Source: Cercozoa sp. M6MM (taxonomy: Eukaryota > Endomyxa: Ascetosporea). Taken from it: a stretch of 64,000 nt of DNA. Position 1 is the first letter of the stretch, and each line of letters begins with the position of its first letter. This document shows positions 1 through 21,478 of the stretch, piece by piece. Below the pieces are notes generated by a model. The model had not been told where the DNA came from and searched no databases. It saw only the letters and a program-made list of their open reading frames with translations. The translations under genes and the position numbers were made by a program. The stretch lies in NCBI GenBank assembly GCA_040357565.1, contig JBDODJ010000045.1; one strand, written 5' to 3'.

Positions 1-11826
<11,826 letters not shown>

Positions 11827-12156
11827 AGCTAGTTAGGCGCTAGCTACACACCACAGTGCCCTTATTGATCTTGGGGATCTTGTAGTACAGTAGTTTGCTC
11901 TCAAACTTCGAGGAATTGGCTTTTTTGATCGGCAAACTAGAAAAGAGTCCCGCAGGATTGATCAGTGATTGCGCCTGCCAATAATTGTACTTTACAAGCT
12001 TGTGCAGTGTTTTCTGCAAATGGGCGTGCCACGAATGAATGCCTCGATCCCGGGTTGCTTTTTCTTGCCTAAGCGTTTCTTCGAAACCGAACTTGTTGCG
12101 AGTTTCCCTGGCATCACAGAGAGGCTAGTTTCCGTTTAGGGCCAACCATTGTCACC
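11827..12156. promoter_or_regulatory. Divergent intergenic region between the giant protein gene and DRC7
   Basis: About 330 bp separate the first recognised exon of the minus-strand giant gene from the DRC7 start codon, so both promoters and 5' leaders must be here. No TATA box or other defined motif is evident. The minus strand carries a stop-free frame (about 11840-12130) that could be an upstream exon of the giant gene; it has no in-frame ATG. Confidence 0.5.
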
Positions 12157-15100
12157 ATGCCAACGGAGCTTTCTGTAGAGGATATCTGTGCCAAGTTTGG
12201 CTTCGCGCCCAAGGACGAGGATGAGAGTGGTCTTGGGTCGCGTCGGCAGAGCACAGCAGCCTCTCGTCGGACGCGGTCGTCGCGCCGTCGCTCAACCGTG
12301 ATGTCTCACCCTGTGTGCCCAAATGCACTCACGGGTGAGCAACCGAAGATTTATCGCTTTGGGCGGATCGAAGCGAGTGATCTCGTTGACGAGTTTTCTG
12401 TGGCTTCGGCAATCACTGCAGCATTTGAGTATGACTTTGATAAGGTGCACTTTGGGGACTTCACGCCCATGTCCAAGGTCGAACTGAGCGCTTCGGTGGA
12501 TCCAGCTGCGATTCCGCTCAGTTTTAAGCTGAACACAGCGCGGGAAGAAGCTCTTTTGGAGTTCGTCGAGGGCTTTCGTCGTCATTTTGTGACACTGTGG
12601 CCTGAAAAGCAGGTCCCTCTGCTCGTTGTACGCAACGAATTTGGGCAGCAAAAGTTTATTTGCACGTGCGTGCGACCACATCGTCTTCAGTGGGCTGAAA
12701 TCAGCAAACTCCAACCCTGCGCGAACTTTGTGTCAGACTTCTTCCAGTTTATGCCGCTCCAGCGACCAAGACGCTTCCCCACGGTGGTGCCATCGCTCAC
12801 AAGTCTGTCGGCTATCAGAAACGGCGACTGTTTGGACCTTGCAGTCGTCTTAGTGTCGTTGTTGCTTGGAGCTGGTCATGACGCCAAGGTCGTGCTTGGC
12901 TATGCTGATGTACGCTCTACGCATGGAAACGTGGAGCACATGTCGCCCGGCCAAGTCGGCACCGACATTATGGATTCCTCCAAGTGGTCCTGGGATTTTC
13001 TCGACGAGTATAGTGATCTAGCCGACGAAAATGTGGACGAATTTGAACAAGAAAAGCGTGTGAGCGCTACAGATTCGCACTACCCGGGTGATTCCGAAGT
13101 GGAGCACATTAAGCACATTGTCCGACAAACATGGGAGAACTCAGCGAGCTCGAGCAAGCAACAGTTATTTGAGTCACAGTATGAACGGTTTCTTGCCGAC
13201 GAAAAGGCGAGCGAGGCTGCGGCCGAACGTGATGCTCAGAGGGAAGCACGCGAGCGCAAGCGCTTCCATGTACATGACCGGTTGCAAGGCAAGCGCGCTC
13301 ATGCATGGGTAGTCGTGAAGCAACGGGACGAAGAGGGCCACACAGCGGTGCTGTTCATTGAGCCATCAACAGGGCAGATTAGAAGCAACACGGAGCTTCA
13401 ACGCGACCGTTGCTACTTGGGAGTGCTGCAGGTTTTCGATCACGAGAACGTTTGGGTCAACATCTCACCTAACGCAGTTGTCCATCAAGATGGTGTACGA
13501 AGCGAGAATGTCGCAAAAATCGCGTGGGACTTTGAGGACAAAGCCAATTGGCAGGCAGTATTGCTTGACGACCCTGCAACAAACGGCTTTAGGTCGGAAG
13601 AAGCATTGAAAGCTGACTTCGGTGACAGCGCGAGTAAAGAGAGCACCGGCGAGAAAGAACTTGAAGGTAATCAGCCCGAAGAGGCGACGAAAAGGAGAGT
13701 TCAGGCACCTGTTGAGCGTGTGCTTCGCGTACTCGAGGCATGGACTCCTCCACTGAACATCACTGAGCGCCAGTATCGTCACCGTTGTACGCTTGCTTGT
13801 GTTTATGTAGAAACTCCAGGGGTAAATCGTTCTTGAATGCCAGACCCGAACGGGGAAAAGACAGTGCAGTTCAAACATGTGAGGGTCGATATGTACTCGC
13901 CAATGCATCCAGAACATAAGGGCTTGCGGACGAGGGTAACGGTGATGCGTGAGTGCGAAGTTGAGACACCCGATGATGTCAAAATGGTGGACGAAACTTT
14001 TGAAGTGCGTGAGCTGTACTCAAACCGCACCGACGGTCTCTTGCAGCGTGTCATCGACCTAGATGTTCTCGTAATTCGTGAACGCTTTTCGGGATCTTCA
14101 CAGAGCAAAGCTTCCTCTGACTTGTCTCCTTTTACGGAGGAGCTTCTGGACCTGACACCACGTCCATGTGCACTACGAGTCCGCTACCGCAGCTTTCGAT
14201 TGAAGATCGGCACTGAAACACGCCCACTTGCACCGAATCGCACACTTTGTACGGCCGAGCGAAGTGCGCTGCATCCAACGATCTGCGCGCGGTGGATTAA
14301 AGCTCCCACATGTGTCTCTCTCAAGCTCAAGGGCAGCTTTGAGGCAACGCTGCCGGGTATCGCAGCGTGGTTTGATGAGAATTGCGACCTCGTTGCGCGT
14401 CACAAATGGTACTGGAGAAACCTGCGGTCTGATGCGTTGGTGCGTCGCTCCGAGTTCCCTCGTCTCCGCGTGGATGAGTTCTTTGAGAATCGAGCAGATC
14501 GGTTGCATCACCGGGTTATTTTGGCCCCAGATGTACTTCCCAAGCAACGTCATGACAGCAAGATCAGATACAATGCGGAAGAGGAATTGATTCCAGCAAG
14601 AACCACGACAAAAGGTCTCACAACGACTCTCGGTTCACCCGAAGAAATTGAAATCTCGCAGGTGCTCGAGTACTTTCGTGCTCCACGCTGCAAGTTCACC
14701 GATACCGGGGCTCTGCGTATTCTCCAGGGCTTGCGAGACAAAGCGTCTGTACGTTAATATTTCTGAGTTTTTGTTTAGCATCGCGTCTGAACGTTGATCA
14801 GTGATACAACGACAGGTTTCTACGGCACCCGTTGAAGCTTCAGACGAACTCGCGTGCAGACAAAACATAAATAGCGGCATAGGAGATGCTGAAGGCGTTC
14901 GAAAGCTGACGTTTTGCTTCGGAGCGGCAGCTCTGGTGCGCATGGACATGCATCGACCTCGAAACGCGTTCCGTGCTTCGTGGCGCTGCTTTCACAAAAA
15001 CGACGAACCTGTGAGAGGGTTCGATGCTACCTCCGGAGTTCACTTTTCTGTAGATCTCGTCGTGACCCGAACGAAAAAACGAAGCTTTTCGTCGGCCAAG

Positions 15101-16107
15101 ACGCACACCCAAACAAGCAGTCGAGGATGCAACCCTTCTGCGAAGGAACAGGACGTCAACGCTGAAAACAATGACGAGTTGAGCGATTCTGGCTTCTCAA
15201 GTGAGTTGTCAGAGCACTCTCAAGAACCACACAAACACACGCGCCTGTCGCTCGCTCTCGAACAGCAGCGTTTGTTTGCCCGAGAAAAGAAGATGACGAC
15301 CGAAGTGCGACAGCGCGAAAGGCAAACGAACGACGTTCGCGAACACCTTGAGAAGGAACTTGACGACGGAAAGCTAACGGAAAGCACCAATATGACTCTC
15401 CGCCAGCTTCTTATTGATGGTGAGCGATCTTTGTAAATCCTACGCCGAGGTTAACATGCAGTATCGTAGGGGTGTCGCGAGAGGATGCACTTGCGGCAGT
15501 AAGCAAAAAGAGCAAGATCACACAGATAACAAAAGCCAGCGCCACTCCGGATTACTTGGTAGGACCGCTCTCCTATCTACAGTGCACGTAGAATCACTGG
15601 ATTGCTCAGTTCGAGTACTTAATCCGCATGCCGAACCCAAAAGCGCTGACGAAAGAAGAGGCGTACCACGTCAAAACGCAGTGCTTGCGCGACCAGCAAC
15701 AACGTCTGCTTGTGAGAGCAAAGGTAAATTACGTGTAAATACAGCTTCGTTTAGTTTTGATGCACCTCTGTTTTTAGATCATACAAGAACGATTAACCGA
15801 GGAAACGACATTACTGGAGCGTGAACGGGACAAGCTAAGCTACATTCTTCAAAATAAGCCTGCGGGTACCATGGTCTCCGTTTTCGTGCGGGAAGTTTAG
15901 CGTACATTTTGAGTTGTGACAGATGAACGCCGCCTCGCCGAGGCAGAGTTCCAGGACAAACAAGAGAAGGCACTTTTCCGCATCGCCATTCTAGAGAGTC
16001 GTCTCGCGCGTCATGAGAAAAATGCACTTGCGCGCTACTCGGAGCTGAACGAGCGACTCGCGAACGACCCACGGTTGCAAGTACTATACGAAGAGGATGC
16101 TGAGTAG
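12157..16107 (+). CDS. DRC7: Dynein regulatory complex subunit 7 (DRC7/CCDC135, FAP50)
   Basis: Spliced model: 12157-13786, 13844-14748, 14816-15419, 15470-15558, 15610-15723, 15778-15865, 15923-16107; all phases agree. The start ATG opens 'MPTELSVEDICAKFG'. A transglutaminase-like core reads 'AIRNGDCLDLAVVL' and 'LLGAGHDAKVVLGYAD', followed by 'AHAWVVV' and 'LFIEPSTGQI', which match the DRC7 family closely. The middle has 'RYPNGEKTVQF' (formed across the 57-nt intron 13787-13843) and 'NRTDGLLQR'. The C-terminus is coiled-coil with 'ALFRIAILESRLARHE' and 'LANDPRLQVL', also typical. DRC7 is a subunit of the nexin-dynein regulatory complex that links doublet microtubules and tunes dynein in motile cilia. 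An in-frame TGA at 13834-13836 lies in the intron and is not a defect. A second N-DRC gene, DRC4, is at 57.9-59.5 kb. Confidence 0.92.
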
Positions 16108-17014
16108 TTAGCTCGTGCGGTGTACAGAAAGCTCCGTGTTGGCTCAGTTGCTGGTTTCCTTTACACAGACTCACTTCGTCGTGTTCACAGGTAGAATTAA
16201 AGTTATTGACGCACCATTCCAACGCAGCGTTGCGTTAGTCAGTTAGTTCAGTCTAATTTACTAAGAAACTATGTAGTTTCTCCGTACCAGTCCTGGGGTG
16301 GAACTCCCCTTTGAAGTTCCCAGTAAATTTGACATCTTCTTCAAGTTGGTACAGATGGCGGGCTGGGAGTAGGGGAAGTCACCTGGCGTCGGCATCTCAT
16401 CGCCTCGCTGTCGTCCTTCGAGTCGTCTTGTCGCCTGTCACTCCCACCACCTAATTAAACACGCACAGGCAATCATTAGAATTTTGTGCCACCGCCGCTT
16501 TAAGTGGTGGCCTAAGCTATATCCTTACTGACTTTCTCTTCCACACCGCTCGTAATACTAAAATTTATGCAGGTGCTCCAGATTGTGCGCCACTCAGTTG
16601 GCTTGGCTCGTGCATTCATTTAGTTCGTTAGACGCGACCGGACGGCTGTCATCGCATTGAGCCACACGACAGTTCGGTTGCACCACCAACCATGAAGTCG
16701 ACTTGGTGTCTTGGGGAACGTCAAAGGGGAGTTGTATGGTCCTACCCTAGGGCGGTAGACACGGCCATGCTCTTGTGACCCACCCCAGACTGGCGCAGGG
16801 AACTAAAATTAACATAGTTGGTTTCCTAGACGACTCAACTAGCTAACTAAGACAGTTCGGTTGAGTGCACTACTAGAGGGGCCGCGTACGCTCCGCGCGG
16901 CGCACGCATGCCACAGAACAAGCGAAGAACTCCCGTCCCGCTGACGCGACGGACATGAGATGAGATTATACAATAGACTTAAACGAAAAAAAAAAAGACG
17001 GGAGCGCACGGCTG
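16108..17014. other. Intergenic region, non-coding
   Basis: The 3' ends of DRC7 (+) and the GDPD gene (-) face each other here. Apart from the inverted-repeat element I see no gene. A short A tract is at 16985-16996, close to the 3' end of the GDPD gene. Confidence 0.6.
16241..16850. mobile_element. Candidate non-autonomous element with long terminal inverted repeats
   Basis: The left arm (about 16241-16323) and the reverse complement of the right arm (about 16711-16850) share blocks in the same order: AGTTAG-AGTC, AAAC-ACTATGT, CCAGTC-GGGGTGG, ACTCCCCTTTGA-GTTCCC. The right arm carries an extra segment of about 40 bp, near 16733-16775. The roughly 390 bp between the arms have no coding potential. 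A further related fragment is at 55.5-55.66 kb. The structure suggests a MITE or a decayed TIR transposon; target-site duplications were not identified with certainty. Confidence 0.55.
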
Positions 17015-17659
17015 ATCACTTGCAGTTGCGCGAACGACCTTCGAATCTCTGCCCGCAGTGAAAAAGTGACAAACGCAAGAATAGCACGGAAACAGGAAGG
17101 CACCATCTGCTCGGCCTTGACGACGAGCATGGGCGCCCAGTCGCCAACAACGGCGTTCCAGCAGTTGTCCCACGCGAACTCGCTGTCCTCGATAGCGTCG
17201 CGATCGCTGCGAGCCGTCCACGCCATCAATTGGCGGCCAAACTCATTGCGCTGCCGGATAGCCCACTCACGACCCTTCTTCTTCGTCGGCTCCTTCCTGT
17301 AACAGAAGCGTTTCTTCCAGTGGAGTTTCTTTTAGTGGAGGAGGAGAATAACGACGCAAGAACGTACTTGAGGTTCAGCACTTGCCCCTCCCAGTTGTCC
17401 CGCTGCAGCAAGTCGTCGTCGACACTACCACTGTGTGCACAAACAATATAGTGTAAATACAAAAGGGAGAGAGGGCGTACTTGATGTAGCCAACGACAGG
17501 AACCGAACCGAAGACCTTGCGCACGTAGTTCGCGCCCTGCTCGGTCCACGGAGAAATCACGAGGCGTGACAGCACATCGCGAGGGATGTTCATTTTCTGC
17601 TTGGGTACAAGGTCATAATGGGGAAGCAGGAACAGAGAGGGTCACAGAGGGAGGTAGGG

Positions 17660-17719
<60 letters not shown>

Positions 17720-17819
17720 NNNNNNNNNNNNNNNNNNNNNNNNNNNNNNNNNNNNNNNNNNNNNNNNNNNNNNNNNNNNNNNNNNNNNNNNNNNNNNNNN
17801 NNNNNNNNNNNNNNNNNNN

Positions 17820-17868
<49 letters not shown>

Positions 17869-18806
17869 CCGCCATAGCGCCAATAATTCGTTCGGGATCG
17901 TACTTGATGTCGACCATCAGATAGCGCGATTTCCAGTCAGGAAAGGTCTGCAGAGGAATAAGACTGTACCGCCAGAGAGCAAAGATTACAAGAAGACAAA
18001 AAGGGTACAGTAAAGGCCTCCAACATTCGTTTCAAAGACGGCACTCGGTAGGACTGCAGCTCCCATAGTGTGCATCACATTCCAGTACATCACAAGAGAA
18101 AAGAAGAGCCAAGTACCGAGTACAGCGGCGACTTCCAAGAGCCAGCATCCATGCGCTCCAGCTGCGCCAGCGTGTAGTCACTCACCGGTCCTGTGAAAGG
18201 AATCGATAAGGGTCAGTCAGAGAGTGCGAAGGGAGCACAGCACCCTTGTTCGGAGTGGTGCGATCAACTGAGGTGTCGTGCATCACGATCACTTGCTACT
18301 CAGGAAGGAAGGGAGACAATTCAAGGGGACGAGAAAATGAAGAATTGAACGTACCTCGTCCTTGGTGATTTGCACGTCAAACTCGCTCATAAACACGCCC
18401 TGTTCGAGGGAGGCTGCTCGAGTCAATTCATCTCATAGGTCGAATAAGTATCCCCTCACTAACCCAGTGGAACACGTACCAATCATGCTTTCGACCGTGT
18501 TTTCCGGATAACGCGCCGGCCAACCGCGGTGACCCACGACATAGCTACACGAAGCCACACTCCCCATGCCCGCGAAGTACCTCCCAAGATATTATACAAG
18601 TCGGGGAAGTCACGTCGCTCGCCATTTCCGCGGATTAAGCGCCGCAATCCCCGAGCGTCGTGCGGAAGCGCAACCACACCTACCAAATCAACCAAGCTCA
18701 AGGCAAAAATAATGACGGACACATGCAACTGTCACCACTCACCGATCACCACCGAGCCAATAATACCGAGCACGGCAATAATACTTGTCAGCGCTGGAAG
18801 CAGCAT
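17015..18806 (-). CDS. Glycerophosphodiester phosphodiesterase family protein
   Basis: The start ATG at 18806 opens 'MLLPALTSIIAVLGIIGS', a signal anchor or signal peptide. After a short linker the GDPD signature appears as 'VVGHRGWPARYPENT' (catalytic His-Arg and Glu-Asn, exon ending near 18480), then 'FMSEFDVQITKDE' (18355-18395) and 'VIVMHDTSVDRTTPNKG' (18245-18290). These are the metal-binding and catalytic segments of GDPD/TIM-barrel enzymes. Later exons read 'SLKRMLEAF' (about 18030-18070) and 'PDWKSRYLMVDIKYDPERI' (17880-17940); a (CT)n intron with an N gap follows, then C-terminal exons (17480-17600, 17370-17435, 17070-17300). Members hydrolyse glycerophosphodiesters to glycerol-3-phosphate and an alcohol. 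I end the protein at a TGA (17015-17017) after a 55-nt intron; without that splice the frame runs to 16966. Confidence 0.85.
17658..17866 (-). repeat. (CT)n microsatellite with 100-N gap (17720-17819) in an intron
   Basis: GA dinucleotides on the plus strand flank a 100-N gap on both sides inside an intron of the minus-strand GDPD gene. The sense strand is pyrimidine. The true length is unknown. Confidence 0.95.
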
Positions 18807-19094
18807 GACAGTGCCTCTGCTACTATACAACAGGAACTAATATTAAGACGCCGTGCCTGCAACAGGCGTAAAATCATTTTAAAGTGTATTGATTTAAATT
18901 TTTAAGGGGGGTCTGCTTGCACACGCCCAAACGTTTTCGGTAGACTTAACGCTGGGCTTAGCGTGAGACAAGGTTAGCGTGCTTAACTCGAGGCGCAGTG
19001 GGTATCAGCCTGATCGTGTTTTTCTTTGAGTTTTCGAGAGGCATCATCAGGAAGTTGAGTTTTTGAGGTACTTGTACAGTACCTGTAGATTTAG
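18807..19094. promoter_or_regulatory. Divergent promoter region between GDPD and SEC14-GOLD genes
   Basis: About 290 bp lie between two start codons pointing away from each other, so both promoters must lie here. No recognisable core motif was found. Confidence 0.5.
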
Positions 19095-21061
19095 ATGTCG
19101 AACGAAAGTGGATTCGAGTCGCTCGAAGAGCTGCGAACGATGCACGCCGACAAGCTGACAGAGCTACGCGACGTCGTGCGTCGTGCTTTCAACGGTTCGC
19201 CCTTTGCCTTTTGCTCGGTAATCGTTTTATTCTCTGTTATTTCGTGCAGAAGAAGAGAGCGAGAAACAAGCGAGCCGCGAAGGCGGAGATGACGTCGAAC
19301 ACTACCTCAACGACGACGTCCAGCTCGTTAGTTTTCTTTTGTTCTGCGTTGACAGTTGTACGTTTTTCGTGCAGTTGCGTTTCCTGACGGGGCATGACGC
19401 GGATGTTGAAAAAGCTGCCAAGTGCGTGATTGAAACTTTAAACTGGCGTATCGAGGTAGCCCGAACTCTCTATGTTTTTTATTTAAGCAAAGCGTTGTAT
19501 TTGCACGCAGAACGATGTCAGACAAGTCGAGCAACTTGACATGCGTGAGCAACGTGACTTCCCGTTCCACGACCTCGTGTCGAGCTACCTTCCGGCCTCT
19601 CTCGACGCGGGTAGCGACTTTCTCGCTTTAGTATGTGTCTAGCGGTGCTTTCGTGATGTTGCCTTTCTCAGGACGAGCGCGCAATGGCGCGCCTTTTTCG
19701 ATTGAGCTGACGGGCCAGTGCGACCTAGTTGGCATGCTGCAGGATGTGCCAATTGAGCACTTCATGCAATATCACATCTACCATGTGAGTTGTCTCATCT
19801 TGTTGTCTCACATCAGACCCTGCTTTTACCATATTGAATGTGTGTGTGCAGATGGCATTTAAGGGCACGCTCGTCCAGGAGTTGTCGCGCGAGACGGGCC
19901 GTATGGTCAAACTCGTCAAGATCATGGACCTGTCAGGGTACTACTGCATGAGTACATCGCTGTGTTGCTGTGTTGTGCGCGTTTGGTATACCCGCTGTTT
20001 TAGCTGGTCGATGAAGCATGTCAGCAAAGCTGCGGTAGCCTCAGTGTTTTGTGTTCTGTAGTGTGTTCTCTCTTTCTCTTTGTTTAATCGATTGGATTCT
20101 TGCTGTGGCAGATTGATTATCTGAGGCACGTGCTGCACACGACGCAAACCGCCTACCCCGAGATGCTTCACAAGTAAAGTCTTTTTCTTATCTTTTTGTG
20201 TTTTCTTGACTGAGTTACAATCCCGTCGTGTGCGCAGATGTATTATTATCAATGCGCCAATGTTCTTCAACGTCGTGGTATCTCGCGTTTGTGTCCACAC
20301 AAGCTAGTGTTTCAACAACGATGCTGTGGACAGTGGAAGCTGGTGGCGCCAATGCTGAACTCGCGTACGCAGTCGCGTATCACGGTGTGCGGCAGCAACT
20401 ACCAGGAGGCACTGCATGCGCTTGTCGACCCGGCGCAGCTTCCGGAGTACCTGGGCGGTACAGCGGCCGACCCGGTCCCGCGAATCGACCCGGAGGCGCA
20501 CCTTACCGAGGTATGTTTGTGCCGTAAGAGTATCGTTGTGAAGCTGCTGTGACTCGTACAAAGCATGTGTTGCACCGCCACTTAGGTTGACGTTCGACGT
20601 GGCGACAGCTTCGAAACTTCCGTGGTTGTTGCTGCGGGCGACGAGGTGCAGTGGCACTTCAAGACGCGCTCCAAGGACATTGGTTTCTCTGCCCGATTCG
20701 TGCCAGCTGCGTGCGGTATGTGCTCTCTGTGTGGTGTGTCGTTTCTTCTTGCTGTCACACATGTGCTTTAATTGCCACAGACGAGGTCGTCATCGAGGAG
20801 TTGTCACGGCACAACTCGCACGAACGCAGTGTGCGCGGCAGTTGGTACACCTTGTTCACTTGGCCTCCTCCAAAAGCTTTACACAAGCACGTTGTTTGAA
20901 GGACGGCGACTGAGGCCGGCGAGGTGCGACTGCACTTCGACAACACATACTCGAGGTAATTTGCTTTCTTTCTGCCTGCGTGGCGCTTTCTTGTACTACC
21001 TTGTTCGCGCAGGTGGACGAGCAAGACGCTGCTATACTCGCTCAAGGTGGCCGATTTGTAG
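19095..21061 (+). CDS. SEC14-like lipid-transfer protein with CRAL-TRIO and GOLD domains
   Basis: Fourteen exons: 19095-19194, 19250-19326, 19375-19455, 19511-19610, 19672-19784, 19852-19937, 20004-20034, 20112-20173, 20238-20277, 20334-20510, 20586-20715, 20781-20844, 20902-20955, 21013-21061. They total 1164 nt and keep phase throughout, giving 387 residues. The CRAL-TRIO N region reads 'LRFLTGHDADVEKAAK'; the lobe reads 'GRARNGAPFSIELTG', 'KIMDLSGWSMKHV', 'YPEMLHKCIIINAPMFFNVVW' in part, and 'HALVDPAQLPEYLGG', all diagnostic of SEC14 (SEC14L2 type). The C-terminal GOLD fold reads 'VQWHFKTRSKDIGF' and ends 'FDNTYSRWTSKTLLYSLKV'. Such proteins bind a lipid such as phosphatidylinositol or tocopherol and shuttle it between membranes; the ligand here is not known. 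Confidence 0.93.
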
Positions 21062-21478
21062 CTCTTGTGCCTCCCGTCATCTCGCGGCACTCGAATTCGC
21101 CTTCCCATGATGTCAGTTCCGGAGGTCGGTCCAGAGTTCAACCAACGCGCAGCGCCGTGGCGGCAATGAACGCAAATCTGGCCTTCCTAGCTAGTCCGAG
21201 CGAGTCTTTGTTTTTAATTTAGCCAAATGTGCATAAACGAGGCACGAGGCACGAGGCACTATACCGGTCGATCGGTCAACTCCCATTCTGGTGACCACAC
21301 AATATTTTGTTTATGCTGCGCCACGATCAGCACGAAATGGAGCCGCTCCAGACATTTGGCGCTGTTTCTGTAGATTCTGAAGCACTGTAGTTTGTAATCG
21401 TGTGTATAAAGGGACTAAACGGAAGTCTGGGCTTCTTGCGTTTTTTCTCTCGTTGGGCGATCGCTCCCGGGCCCCACC

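Noticed and set aside
12000-12115. Short minus-strand ORF 'MPGKLATSSVSKKRLGKKKQ' as a separate small basic protein
   Set aside because: Only 40 codons, overlaps the likely leader of two genes, and no family resemblance strong enough.
13834-13836. In-frame TGA in the DRC7 frame, looking like a nonsense mutation or readthrough
   Set aside because: A 57-nt GT-AG intron (13787-13843) removes it, keeps the phase, and joins 'RHR' to 'YPNGEKTVQF', which fits the DRC7 family.
16712-16760. Possible tRNA or small RNA gene in the 16.2-16.9 kb region
   Set aside because: No cloverleaf with conserved T-loop could be drawn; the pairing is explained by the inverted-repeat arms.
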